Assembly (NCBI GenBank): GCA_030141605.1
Contig: JAQGDQ010000004.1
Span: 1,302,001 to 1,366,000, forward strand
Direction: 5' to 3'
From: Tubiluchus corallicola
Lineage: Eukaryota; Priapulida; Priapulimorpha; Priapulimorphida; Tubiluchidae
Length of the DNA stretch: 64,000 nt
The position numbers were made by a program, and so were the translations under genes. Positions 47,975 to 62,900 of the stretch are shown here, in pieces. Every line of letters begins with the position of its first letter. Position 1 is the first letter of the stretch. The notes below the pieces were generated by a model that was given only the letters and a program-made list of their open reading frames with translations, searched no databases and was not told the DNA's origin.

Positions 47975-50900
47975 CTATAACATGTAGTACAACTCATTCC
48001 GAAGGAATGTATTTTTGTCTTCATTAGAGACAGCTGGATATGCTGCAACCATTGAATCCTGTGCTCCAATGTATAGCGTGTTATAGATCTTCCAATAGAC
48101 ATCACGTACTTTTCGTGCCGGGTGAAATAAACCCTAATAATTAAACACATTTTGAGAAAAAATTGTAATTATTATTATAATTACCCAATAATATTATAGA
48201 TTATTTATATTTGATAAGACTCTTTGGCATAGTATAACACAGGTATTTGGAGCTGCATCAGCAATAGGCTAGTATTGATGAATCTGACAAAGAATGGCAC
48301 CAAGTTGAACACGTTTATGACAGAAAAACATCAGAACTAAAAATACAACTCGCAAGACACAGTAAGTAAAAGGGAAACATGCCAAGCATAATAACAAATA
48401 GATGGCCTGGTAAACAAGCCAAAGTCTAAGAAAGGCATGATATGCTGATGTTTAGCATGCATTAACTTTATGAATTACTCATGGTGACTATCATTTAATG
48501 TACTGAGTTGTGAAAATTTTGTAATTGTTATAGCTGGCAGCTGATGGCTTTTGTCTGATGTTTAGTCAATAGCGGTAAAATTCTTTTGTAGAACAAGCTG
48601 TCCAAAAGTGTTGAAATCTAAAGTTAAGCATTTATGGAATATTGCTTTGCAAACACGAAAAAAATCACAAATTTAGGCACAGGAGATTAAATAGATTAAA
48701 ATTTCCACAGTAAAAACTTCCCAAACCACAGTATCATCTCAAAAGTTTTCAACAGTGCTACAAAGCGAAGAGAACAGCTGAGTGGTTAGAAAATTAGCAA
48801 TTTAAGAGTTCAAGGATTATTATGATCATGTAAATATCAATGGGTATTTGTACCTAGCAACTTCAGTAACAGGTTCATGTAGAATTGTAGATGCTATGCT
48901 TTCATTATTGTGGTTGAAGGGAAACCTCTACAGTTTTCAATTTCGGAGAAGAACGCCAATTGAGATTTACATTAATTTTGGTCAAACAATTTAATTTACT
49001 TATCAGCTTGACTAATACAGACATTCATTAATTCTGTAGAAAAAAATTGTGATTCGTATTGTACTGATGGAATTTTCATGGCATTTACAAAGATAATCAT
49101 ATGTTATTTGGTGGAATGGCACCATGGTAAAAGTACAAATGACTGTTATTAATCTACTGTAACTGCGCCTGTACAAAGCAAAAAAATTATGAATGAGTTC
49201 AATGGTTCAATACTTGCTTGGGGAGTGGTGGTTTGGTTTCATTTACAACACTGATTCGGCTGTTTAAATTGTAGAGAGGTAGTGGAAATGCGGCTGGCAC
49301 CTCTGCCGAAACCAAATCTCATTCAAAAAACATAGGCTTGCTAATGAGTGAGGTTCCAATCTTGCCACAAGGATTCACATTAAGTAGGCCTCACTGTTGA
49401 ATCCTAGATTCCAGCTTGTAGCATACAGAATTGTATAGAAAATATTTAGTAAAGCATAGAAATTTTGTAAATACATTAAAACCACAAACCTGCAAAGCAT
49501 ACTGTAACATTTTCGTTGGTCCTAATGCTACCCGCAGACCCTCACTAGCGTCCATTACTGCTTGTATTACATGTGGTGATGTCTCAAATATGTTTGGCCA
49601 AACATAGTTAAGTAAATGTATTAAAGCGTCTTCACAGCCAAAGCCAAATACGCCCAATGACATGTGCTTTATTGCTGCACAGGCGGTCTGTCTGTGCACC
49701 AAATCTCTGAAAAACAAAATATTATTATGCAGACTATAATAATAATAGTCTTAGGCACAACTTGAAAATCACATTAAACGGCCTAGAAGGTTGGTCGCAC
49801 ATTATTAGATTTACACTGTTTGATGAATGCTTCCAATTTTTCAATCCTATTTTACGCCATTCTGTGATGTTGCAACTCATAACTAATACGTCTTTGTTCT
49901 CTGAGGTTATATCATTGAGATAAGAACTATGTAATACAAGAATACTGTGTGCAATTAAGTTAGCAAGGATCAGAAGTCTGCACTCCATACTTCATGTTCA
50001 TGTTGTTATTTTGTTTTTATCTTTTCAAATGTTAAATCACAATATTGAGCAATTTGTTATGCTAAAAGCAAAACAACGAGACACCTTTCTCGTCCAGAAA
50101 AAGTCTAAACTACCAAAAACTATTGTGAAGCTTACAAAATCATATTTGAAAATTATGTTCACACTTTTCTTGAAGAAAAAATAACTCCTGCAATGTCTAA
50201 CTTGGAGATGACAAAGTAAGCTATTTGCATTGGGACATGGAATTTTGTATAGCACAGAAACATTACTCTTACGGGATGTTTCGTACTAGTCTTTCGTATT
50301 ACAGAAAGTTTTAACCAAATGTCTAATGTCTAATCTCTAATGTTTATACAAAACTTGCATAATCTGCTTAGTTTAGTCAGTAGTCCATTATTCATTCCTC
50401 TAATTTGATTCATTTATTCAGTAATTCACTGTTAATTATAATCCAATTTGATTAATTTGCTCCTTAGTAATCCAGCAAAAAGTTGAATTTGAAAAATGTT
50501 AAAGACATATACCAAAAAGAAACTTGAATATGATACTAAGCTTCTACTCACCTATCCATCAAAGCATCTTCCAGAAGCGGAGTTACAGCATAAATATAAT
50601 CCTTCCCCATCTCACCAATGTACTCGAACAAAAACGACAAAGACTTTAACACTCCATTTTGCACATTCAACTCGGGCACACGATACTCATTCATTAGACC
50701 AGGCAGAACAGTAAATGGAGAGCAGGTTTCTGCCACAATCGCTATGGCAACGGTTGTACACACTCGATTTTGTCTCTCCTGAACTTTTAGATTATTTAGT
50801 AAAGTAGCAAGCACATCGTGCGGACTGAAAGAAAAACAATCAATAATTTAGATTGATTTTGGACAGGATACGAGCACTCAGTCAAACTGTGGTGCACAGG

Positions 50901-53900
50901 AATAAAACTTTTCCTAATAATTAGGTAAAACACTGAAGTTTACCGTTACCTAGTGTTAGCGTGTAACAACAATGAATGCCTTTAAGCACAAAGAAATTAA
51001 CTTGAGAGAAAAACAGAAGTAAAAAGAAACACTACCCAATTGCTTTTGCAATATATCCGAATGTGTTGACAGTAGCTCGACGAATAGCTTTCTTATGTGC
51101 TTTGAGCAATTCAAGTAATTCAAAACATATTCTCATCCATTCTCTGGCTGAGACAAATTCTGCTCCTCTATCCGCTATTCGGCCCACTAAATCTATGCAA
51201 TTCTCTTGCACTTTTTCATGCCTAAAAACACAAAGATCTTGGATAAAATATAATTTGATAAAAATATTTACAAACTTCATAAATGTATCAAAAATGCAAA
51301 ATAAGTTTGAACGATTATGCTAATTGCAGAGTAGTTAAACCTATTTAACAACCCTATTCTGTACATGTATTTAATAATACGTTGTCGAAACTGAAAAGAT
51401 ACAGACATACTTGTATTATCCCGAATCCAAGCTCTATGACTAATCAGAATCAAATTGATTTCATAAAACAATTTATGGCAATTCTAATGAAAAATTCATT
51501 AATTTGAAATCACCAATATGCTGTAAAACATACAAAAAATAGCTAAAAGAAGATATAACTATACAGACAGAGTTAGGTAACAGTGTCACTGATAGTTATG
51601 GTATTGGCTACATTTTCGATGCTAGAGCTATTTTGCTGGGTCTGCATGAATTTTTATTTTTTTCATTGTTATTGCCAAATAATAAAAATATCAAAAACTC
51701 AACAATACAACAATTTCCCAATTAACTTAAGAATGTAATAATATTGTATCTAATTATTAGCAATGTGCTAACTAAGCTGCAGATTTATAAAGCAACAACA
51801 TTATAAAATTGTAATTACTATAGAATTAATACAATTTATTGAGAATTTGTAAGTATGAAGTACTAATCTATATAAAACGATTGTGAAGATCATTTTCCAT
51901 CTTTTTTAAGTTCAGAGGTATAAGTTACCTAGCCTATTTTAATCTGTCATTTTGAAAGTAGAATGATCTAGGATAATTTCACGATTGCTTTATATAGATT
52001 AGTAACAGTTATGAAACCTGGCATATAAATCTTAGTAATGCTATCAGAAGACCTACGTCATGGTATCAGCCCACCTGTAGCTATAGCTATAGTTACCACT
52101 TAAGAACTATTGGGCATGGAATACTATTAACAATAAGAATCATACCATTACCTGTTTTTGAGGATTGGTGTAAGTCGTGGCAGTAAGTCTTTTATCGGAG
52201 GTGTCATTTTTGTCATACCAATAACATTAACAATTGCTTTTAATGCACCGAGTATGCTTCCCAGTACCTCAGGATACTCTTCACCCAAATATTCATATAA
52301 CACAACTCCCAAATGACCCATTAGCTTCTCCTAAAATTGAAAAATTAAGAACAAAATTGTGAAAAAAAAACACTAGTCAAATAGAACAGGCATTATTTTT
52401 ATAGCTTTTTCAATACCCTAGGAAAGTAACATTAATGCAAATGTAACATGTAACTTATACCATATAATAACTGCAAGGAGATAGTTAATGATTTAAGAAT
52501 ACTCTCAACTATAGACTTCTTTCTTTATTAAAATGGCAATAATAGTTCAACAAAAGGCCATGAAAATAAAGGCATGTCATAAGTGGAATAATTTTCAGAA
52601 TTTGCTAAATCAGTAAATGCCTAATGCTTTCAATCACCTGAAAACAGCTTACATTACATTATATGATGTGAGCATGGATAACTACAAACTCTGCAGTAGC
52701 TAGAAGCTAGAAGCGACTAACCTGGCTTCACTTTGCAAATGAAATACCAGTTTAACAGTCAGCTTGAAGTAACTGATTGTGGTAAAAAATTTAATTAATA
52801 AATAAGTAAAAATATATTAATATGGCAAACCTCTTGACAGGTTTTCATCACGACTGCAATTCGTGAGATAAGATCTGCTGCCTGCTGCCGTACTTTGGCT
52901 GATTTGTTGTTCAGACGCCATAGGATAGTACCACATATCTGTGGTAAATAGGGCTTCACTCGCTTGCCAAGGGTGTTAACTATTGTCCCGAAGCCATTTA
53001 ACATCACAACATCCTGTTAAAGAAATGAATCTTCATGTAACTATATTTAAAAATTAAGTTAAATACAACTATACCATAAAATGACAAAGGCAGTATTATA
53101 ATCACAGAAATTTATAATAATTTATAATCTTTGACAGCAAAATCAGAGAAAAAGACAGAAAAAATGTAACATCAAATGTAATGTACTAGCATGTAGTGAA
53201 AAACATTTCACTAGGGACACAGCAATACATTTAGTGCACATAAACAGGAAAAGTTGCATCAACGAAGCAAGAAGGCACAAAAAACAAACAAGCAAACAAA
53301 CAGTATTTGTCAGAAAGACAACTTCTATGAAATGAAGCATCAGCTAATGAAGCCATCAGTAAGGAAATAAAAAAACAGCCAAAATCAAGCGAACCCAGTT
53401 TCAGTTTTCAACACGAAAAAATGGACAATAGCAAATTAAACATTTTTTTTAATATTTAGATCATTTTGAACTTGTTTGACATAGGTATGTTAATGATAAC
53501 GACGATACATATCAATCATTATCGTGTCGATGCGGGAAATCTGTCTTTATTGTTATGGTATTGATATTATTCTACGAATATTGTTATCACATCGAATTTG
53601 GTGTACTTATTGGTGCATATCGCAATTTTTTATTCACGTACTGGAATTACACCGAAAAGTAAAAAAATGGTTATTTACAGTTTGAATAATATTTTTCATC
53701 TACTTTCTTCTTGCAATTCCGGTTGTCTTCAGTCGGTTTAGTGACATGCAGATGTTAACTGTTAAGAGCAGTATTTTAGAGCAATTACTAGTTAAGTGCA
53801 GGCAGTGCAGCTCACAGAATAATATTGATTAAACACGGAAGAAAACTTTGTCATAAATTACATGAATCTAGACATTAATCAGGAAATGGCCTACAAAAAT

Positions 53901-56900
53901 GTAATTGTAATATGTTTAACTAAATATAATCTTGCACAACAACTAACCACACATTCAGTATTGTTTTTATCATTTGAAATAATTTATCGTATCGTGTCGT
54001 ATTCTATCCTATCACCAAATTTGTATTGCTTAACATCCCTAGTTCGACACTTTGGTGAACATTTACACTAACTGACAGGCACTAATAATTTTAACAATGA
54101 TACGTATTCCTGTTTGTTTACAGATATGCCACAACTATTGAAAATGTGCAAAAAAGAGACTAGTTTGGGATTAAGATTTTATTGGAGATTTTTTTCTGAT
54201 TTACGATATATGCACAATGTACAATAAAAATATACAATACACACATGTAGATATGAAATGACACTACCTCAGTTGTTTGTTCTTGGAAAGCATACAGAAT
54301 ACCATCAATAAGTTGTTCTTCTAATCTAGAGTCGATATCACTTGAACCAAGGTTTGCCATTATCTTCTCAATGGTCTCCATCACCATCTTACGATATTGT
54401 TCATTCTCGTCTTTCAGATCGTCCACAACTCGTCCGATGATTTCTGCTGCTCCAACTTTATTGGCAATCTCTACGGTGGTATCTACCAACTATAATAAAA
54501 TAACGAGTATTATTGTACATAGTAAAAACTACCTGAACACACATGCTGAAAAATAATGGTTTACACTGGGCTTATTTTAAGAAATCGTACAGAATATAGT
54601 ATTGTACACACTACTGTCCAAATACAAAACAAATTTTCGTTTCAAATTTCAAGAAGTACTTAAAATATCATAATGGGACACGTTGGCTGATATTAAACTA
54701 GAACAATCTTAATGATTGCTGTGCAGTTTGACAAGCAAATAAAGCAATTCTAAAGGCCCTTCAATAGGTTTTATAAAATAATCACCGTAAGCCTACTGGC
54801 ATTTTAACCAGCATAATATAAAAATATTTAAGGGATCTTATTAGCATAACCTAGAATTACAACTATGTTAAGGCAATTCTACTGACAACAGTTCTACAAC
54901 CATATTAATGTATGCACGTCCTGTTGGCATGTAATCTTAAGGGATAGATGTCATTCATATGTACTGTATAAGATCGTATTTGAAAGGAAGGATATTTATT
55001 CAAGATTTCCACACCTGCCGATAATTTCTTCTGTCTAACGCCATTCTGTGATTCCAGAAATGTTTAAAAAAGTGTGGTAAAATTTCGTCTCTGATGTACT
55101 GTGCTTCTACACCATCTGTAGCACAACATTGTTTTACAACCTGCAAAAAGTATATATAGATAACCATTGATGTTCAATTTCTGTCAACACTCATACACTC
55201 AGAGTGTTGCACTAGCATATACAATTGTACACATGAGTACTCAATCTTAAAAACAGCAAAAATTTGGAGCATTTCCCAGCTATGTGTAGCATGATAGAGG
55301 TTAAGCACAAAGTAAAATGGACAATAATATAAATAGAATTTATATAACACCTTTTTTCAATATTAAGAATTTATTAACTTTCATTCTAACTGTAGTAGGT
55401 CGTATAAGCAAAATACATTACCTTTAAAATGATACAGATCGTCATAATTGGCCAGAAAAAAACGTTTAGAAATGACAGAAGTTAAACCAAGCAGAAAATT
55501 TTTGCGTGTGAAATTTAAAATAAAAAAAGATATTACACACTTGCTCCGCTCCCTAAAAAATTAATATTAACAAATGTGAAGAACTTTCCTTAATGTATTT
55601 CAGGCTCTTACTTCTGTCATAAAACAGCATTAATACACTGATTAATAATACAGTCTGCGATACACAAACCTTTAAAACAATTTTCTTCATTTCTTCATCA
55701 GGAGACTGGAATTCACGAATCAGGATCAACATCACTTCTCTAGTGTAGTAATTAGCATACTCAGCATCCATAAGTGGGATAAGGTAACCGATAGCTTTCA
55801 GGAAAGCAGCCAGGCCCTGTATTAAAAAAAATCTCTCATAATACTGCTAGAAATTACAATCTTCCTTCTGTTATTCAGCAGGGTTAACCTTCCACTTGTA
55901 CATAAATATACACACAACATTGTGAATGTCAAATAAAGTTGGATGGCTAGCCTTCCACACAACAAAGATAAACTATTAAATGTAATATTTAGACATTACA
56001 TTTATTTAGCATTGTAATACAAAGTCATTTTGAAAAAAAAACATTGAGTTTCTTGTGTAAGATAAACATATGCTGTACTTACTTTGCCTCTATGAGTTCT
56101 AATACCCTTCCATAAAGGTTTGAGTACGCTGTCAAACGACTCGATACCATACGGTGTTGCAGCCTCTGCTAGGGCAGCTAATGCTAAAGCTGTAATGGTC
56201 CTAACTTTCTGCTGTTCGTCAACAAGACCTAAAGCAAAACACATTCCCCTTGAATACATAAACTACAAAAGGTCATAATGCTAAAAGAGAGTTCACAGTT
56301 CCAGTTGTCAAGGACTCAAATATTAGATGTATGCTGAGGAACAGACTATTGGAACTTATGGATAGACAAAGTTTCTCAATTTGCAGTTCACTTTTCTTTA
56401 CGAAATATTGATGATATCGGATGACTGCAGATGATTCTAGCAATATCCCTTCCCTGATTTTGATGCAAGAATTGTCAGGGAAAAAATCTGCCAATTGCTT
56501 TAATGTCAGCGAAACGGTTGCCATATACATGTGAATCAATAAAATTTTATGCAGTGAAACTTGGAGACATGCACAACGTAATCGCCATCAGGACCCGGAA
56601 GCCCTGATTCAGCGTAACAAAGTAGTTCTGCCGCCCGGAACACACATTTTAGAGTAAATCACATCAGAATCAAAAGAAGTTTTACAGTTTACAATTAGAC
56701 TTCTGTGGAAACTTCAATATACTATACATTTTGTAAAAAAGTGCTTTTCCAAAAGCATACATCAAGAATCTGTATATAACTAATATGCAGAAAATTACCA
56801 TGTTCAATGATTTCAACAAGGTTTCTCAGATGAGGCAAGATAGCACAACCCATAAGGATGGAAATCTGCTGAACAATCTTGATGCCAGTGTGCCGAGCTT

Positions 56901-59900
56901 GCCAAGACTTCTTGCTTCTACATACGGCCTTCAAGAAAGGCAAAAGTGATGGTATACCCAGAGCAGAAGCAACAACAGCAAATGCACGAGCAGTAGTGTT
57001 TCGCACATACTCATCAATGTTGTCTATGTCAGGTCTCATGGTTGAAATCATTGTAGCAAGACCAGCAGCCTACAAACATTCAAAGAAAATTACTGCAATG
57101 TTACTTTTAAACTTAAAATTGCACTACTTTTTGAAATATATTTATGAAAAGAACAGTGTAATCAACACACAATGTAACAGCTAAATTTACATTTTACAAA
57201 ATGTTATTTATTTATGTCCAATAAAAGTAAATGATTCCAAATTTTGTTGCAAATTTTGTTTTCTTGATCTTTCCATTTGTTTTTCTTGTTTCACCAATGT
57301 TTTAGCAACTACAAGTATACCTCAACTGTATTTTTTTGTTTGGTAATGTGAATATATATATATAACAAAATTTAGAATTTCCTGCATATATTGTCGCAGT
57401 GCAGGTTCAACATTACAGAGTCCCTATATTCGAGAAAGATGTTACTATAGAGTACGTGCTCACTTCTAATGTACAACTGTATTTACCCAATTGTAGTACG
57501 TAAATAAAAAACTAGTTACAGTTACAATTTACTTCAAAATATTTTTTATTTGTCACTGTTACAGTTCCACAAATTTGGATTAGCTTTCAGACTGTAAAAA
57601 ATATGTGGCAGAATGTATTATACCAAAGTGCATGTTGTTGCAGTACTTTATCAAAAAAATCTATTGTGGTACCATAGTAATACTAGTGTATACTCTGTAT
57701 TCCAATAAAAGAAAATAGAAATGAAAACTGGACTCAACATTTACCTTTGCTAAATTTGAGATGATTTCTCGTCCCTCAACCCTCGCATAATAATCTTCGT
57801 CAATTAGCAGTGGTTCTATGACTACAAGAATCTATAAAGAAAAGTAGTCAGGCTATAACATCATACAATTAAACAAGACACGTACAATTACTAATATTTT
57901 ACAATAAAGTGCAAAATTTAATAGCAACAATGGCATTAAGTTACACAAAGTTATAATTTTATGTTTAACATTTGTTAGAAAGGACAGACTTGCTTTGTAA
58001 ATGCAGATATAATAAACAAAGCTATAGTAAAAATGATACCTTATGAACATACGGCCGCACTAAGTCGTCTAATTTGTACAAAATGCGATCAATGACTTTC
58101 ACAAGCAGATGTCGCTCTTGATCTTCAAGTGTAGGTGACATCAGCAGTGGCAGAATCTGATTAAATAATGGCCCGGCACCCATCTCACGAGCTTTGTCTG
58201 TGATCTGCCTAAGTGCAGCCTGAAAAATAACGTTTATAAATGAAAGTAACAAAATAAGTGATGTGTGACTTTTAACAACTTAGTCTTGGACGTGAAAGTA
58301 CAGTGCTCGGTTATGTTAGATGTGAATGCATAAAAGAATATGCTTATTTCACCAGGCTGTGCAGCTCAGTGGTAGCATGGTCGCTTTCCACCTGGGAAGT
58401 CAGAGGTTCACTTGCTACTAAGTCATAATAAAGACAAAAAATGGTACCGATGGTTCGAGTAAGCACATAGGTTTATCGAAGTAACATGCAGGTAATAATA
58501 ATCGGGACCACCTTGGGAAAGAGTATGAGTTAGTTAAGGTGTTATCCCTGGACTATTCCCTAAACGGAGTTGTTATTATTATTACAACACCAAGAATGTT
58601 TAAACACAAGCTGCCTTTGCAACATCACTTTCAACAAAATTTTTAATCATAATATAATTACGTTAAGTATCACTTGTATTTTTCAACCTACAATGAATCT
58701 TTCCACAACCATTCATAATTTTAAATCATAGCTTGCATAATATTCAAAGATTGCAAATATTTTCACACATCAGTTAACACTAAACACTATAAACAAAAAA
58801 CATGTTAATTGTTGATTCAAATGAATGCCAATCAATTTGCTTAAATGATAAATAATGCCATACAGTTTATTGAAAACAACAAAAAAATTACGCAAACCTT
58901 TCTCATTGGTGGTGTTCCGTTCTTTATCTTCAACAGCAGCTTCATGATTTTCCTCTCTTTCTGTTCTTCGGGGCTCAGGCTCTCCTCGTCCACATCAACA
59001 AGTAGTTTGTCAAAGTACTGGGCATCTTCCGGTTTGAGAAATGGCAAATTTCCTACAAATACAGATGGCGTAACTGCTGCATGTCAGAATTAATGGTGGG
59101 ATAATTTGAGAAAATATATTAAGTTCTCGCCCGAGCCTCTAGATTATGATAACTAATGGCATACTTCTAATTATTATTTTCTGTAATATTTATATTTAAA
59201 TATATTTGTTAAACTCTTGTTAAGTATCTTCTAAAGCTAGTAAAACAGTCAACAAACAAGCAGACATTTATGTTAATGCTGGCCAATGATTAAAATTTGC
59301 AATTTCAGAAAACTGTCAGGAAAAACGAATTAACCGCTCTGGAAAACTAAAAAGTGGACATTGAACAATCCCGACCAGATTTTAAAGGAATTCTAGCTGA
59401 CAATTTTCTGATTTTGAAGAATTTACATTTGAAGTTTGGCCTCTCCACATTTATATCAGATCTGTCAAATCTGACAAATAAATAAATCTAAATCTAATCT
59501 AAACATCCGTAATGTAAAGTGCCAAGTAAAGATTTAAGAGGGAATTCATTGTTATTGCTGCTGTTTGATTTGAGTTGAATGATTGAAAGAGTAAATGCAG
59601 AGCTGTGGAAAACAAATGACCAAATGCAATGGAAAATTGTGGAAAACCAATGTAGGAATACCATCACTTTACAGTCATACCAACAAGAAATAAATGGATA
59701 TTTGTAGTACTGAAGGGTTTGTCAAAAGATTTCCGAAAAACGAGATCTGTCAAATCTTTCTTAAATATCCTCAACAGTGTTAAGGAAATTTATAATTTTG
59801 ATTAGGATAAAATCAACTGATGTTACATCAGTTTACCTTTAGGCTGTGTTTCCATGTACTTGGCTGATTTATCATCAACAGGCATATGAAAGCCACTCAT

Positions 59901-62900
59901 TCCTGCCATAGGTGTAGGGGTTGACGTTAGCTTGCGTGCAGGAGTTCTGATAGGAACATAATTAGCAGGAGGTTGTAACACCTAAACAACAAGTAAAATT
60001 AGCTAATTATTGGTTAATAATTGCAAAGCAATTATGAACTCTCATACTTCTTAAATGTTACTAGTAGCGGCAGAATAAAGGTGACTATTAAACTACTGGC
60101 CCATTGTTATAAAAAACTTCCAAGCTACAATAAGATAGCACTGATTATTTTTCAGATTAACCTATGAAAACAAAGTCTTTGAACACTATTTCAAATAATG
60201 AACTGTGCAGGGACTTTTTCAAACAACATTCTAATCACTTTTCATTAATTTCTCATAGGTTTTACCTTATAAGCTCAAAGAATAACAGTACTTAAAAAGT
60301 ATTTTTCTAACATTCTTTAACTTAATGAAAGCAAATATGACAAATGCTGATCTGTTAAATTTAAGTTAATTTTTACCTTATATCCAGGAGGAAATAAAGC
60401 ATTCAATTCCTCATCTGACAAAGGTCTGTTTCGTTCATCAATTTCTCTCTCCCAGCGATATGCCTGTAATTGTTCTGGTGTCATAGACATGAGATGTCCT
60501 AAAAATATCAAACATTACATCAGCATAAAATGAATAGTTGTACAATATATTATTATGTGCCGCAAATATGTCGGCCATAAATTTAATCACAACAGTAAAA
60601 CTTTATTATGGTAAAAGTAAGTGGTATAGTAAGAGTGTACTGCACCTCAACCTTACATAAAAAACATAGTTAAAAAATAAATAAACAAACTGAAATTAAT
60701 TACCAGGTGTGGGTGTAGCCATGGCCATTGCTTTCTGGCCAGTCGGCGTCACTCCACTAGGTGTCATTCCTGGAGTCATATTGCTGGGCGTCATTCCACC
60801 AGGAGTTGACATGCCTGGGGTGCTCATCCCAGAAGTCATTGTGGGTGTGGCACCAGCAGGTGTTTCATCCCACCGGGATCTACGTTTAGAGGTACTTGGT
60901 GTTCCGCCAGGTGTATCCTGAATGCTGTCCACACCACGATCTGTTCGTGGAGTCTCTGCCCATCCACTGCCACCACGACCCGGAGTATCTATAAATGCAT
61001 TGAAAAAACAATATTGCTAATATTTTGGCCATCTCACATGAGGTGTGTGGAAAGAAACAAAAGAGATGCCTGTGTTGCTGGCAATTGAACTAACTATATT
61101 TCATGTTTATGCCATGGATTCTTTCCTTGCCAAAAAACAATTTGAATAAATGATTAAATAACAGTGAGAGGGTTACATAATTACAAAGCAACAGCAAAAA
61201 CCAGAATTTATATGTTTAGTTACGCAATCACAGGGTCTGTCCAGATATACTGCAACATGGTTTAAAATAGCATATACCTCTTTCTGTACGTGGTGTTTCA
61301 TCCCATCTGTTTCGTCTAGCACTAGGTGTCATCTCTCCATGTCCTGGTGTAGCATGACCTGGTGTTGATGCCCCTGGGGTAGCATGTCCAGGAGTGGCTT
61401 CCCACATTCTGGTACTGGGAGTTGCACCAGGTGTTTCCGATCCTTTCTGTGTTCTGCCAGGAGTTTCTTCCCATCGAATGCTTGACGGAGTCTGTGAACA
61501 AAAGATGCACTTCATAAAGACAAACGTAATCAAATTTTTGCAATATTTAAATAATAAACACTTAAAATATACTATGTGCCAGGCAGAGCCAGCACACAAC
61601 AATTACATGCAAAGAGAAGTTTTTATTATTCAAGGATACATGAACTAAAAGACCTTTGAGAAAATAGCCTCTGATGAAATACACATTGCTTAACATAGTT
61701 AGCATTGTCTTTATAGCAATTATTGCAAAAGCAAAAGTCTTCAAAATAAGCATCACGAAAATGCACTTTATATAAGTATTTGTTATTTATTACACAAGGT
61801 ACTGGACATGCACATTTTACTTTACCAGTCTGGGAGTCAATTAACGAACAGCTGTTCAAAAATTTGTGCATCACAGTTATCACATATATACATATATTAT
61901 TAATTGTAAATGTTTAATAGTGTCTACACTTTAGCTTCAACACATAAACCAAAATGCTTACAGGTCACATATGCCAAAGCCCAAGACAAAACCTGTCTAA
62001 GTGAAAAGTTGTTACAGAACTATTACAACATACATCAGCTTGATCCCAAGAACTGCCAGAGCTTTTCTTCTTCGCTGGAGTGTCATCTCCTCCACCAGCA
62101 GCCACATCCCAACGACGTCGTTTTCTTTCTGTTGATTTCTGCTGTTGTGCAATGTTCTCTTTAGATGCGGAAGTGTCGCCACCTGATTTTGCCTTCTCCT
62201 GAATCTTCTGCCGAAGCTCTGCCTACGAATGATTAGCACTTGATTAATACAAAGCAAAAATGCTTCTGATCAAATACATAACAGAAACGATATAAAAAGG
62301 TCACAAAAATTAATTAACCATTCTGAACTAATGTCACCCATAGGATATTTTTGCCTGCAGCAAAGCACAAGGCTTTAGAATGTCTGACACTGGGATAATG
62401 AGAGACAGCTGTAAAATGTGACAGATATAGCGTGGAAATTTAATGCCGGTGTTTCTGCAAATTTCATTAAAGTTACCTGAAGACAGGTAGAAGTCACCCG
62501 TCAACAGAGGCGGTACGCTGGGCCTGCCATGTTTACTATTTCTCTGTATTAATGAAACCTTGTATCTTTTTTTGAAACAGAAAAAAATTGTTGAATTTGC
62601 ACACTGCTGTAGATCAAGCAAATACATTAAAAATAGACCAATTAGAGCTCAGTTAAAATAGATTAACCCTATTTAATGATGATGGTGGCAGGACAGAAAT
62701 CTAGTTTATCAGCATGAAGAGCAATTCACATTTGCCACGACTAAATGAGAATGGATCCTCCCTAAATTGAAAGTAGACAATATGACAATTAAAACTGCCC
62801 AAAAACTTTCCAGCCAGTCACTCGCATATTTGCTTGTGTTGATTTAGTGCAAACAATGAGACCAATGAACTATTCTCCTTCAATTAACTGATTGCAGTAT

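Noticed and set aside
47968-48150. 60-codon frame over the SF3B1 last exon
   Set aside because: It is the wrong frame. The correct one reads [14 protein letters not shown] and continues the SF3B1 C-terminus.
53862-54071. 69-codon plus-strand frame in an SF3B1 intron
   Set aside because: It lies inside the hAT-like element and has no transposase features.
58355-58430. A functional tRNA-Gly gene
   Set aside because: Arms are mismatched, the acceptor stem does not close and a non-tRNA body follows. A SINE head fits better.
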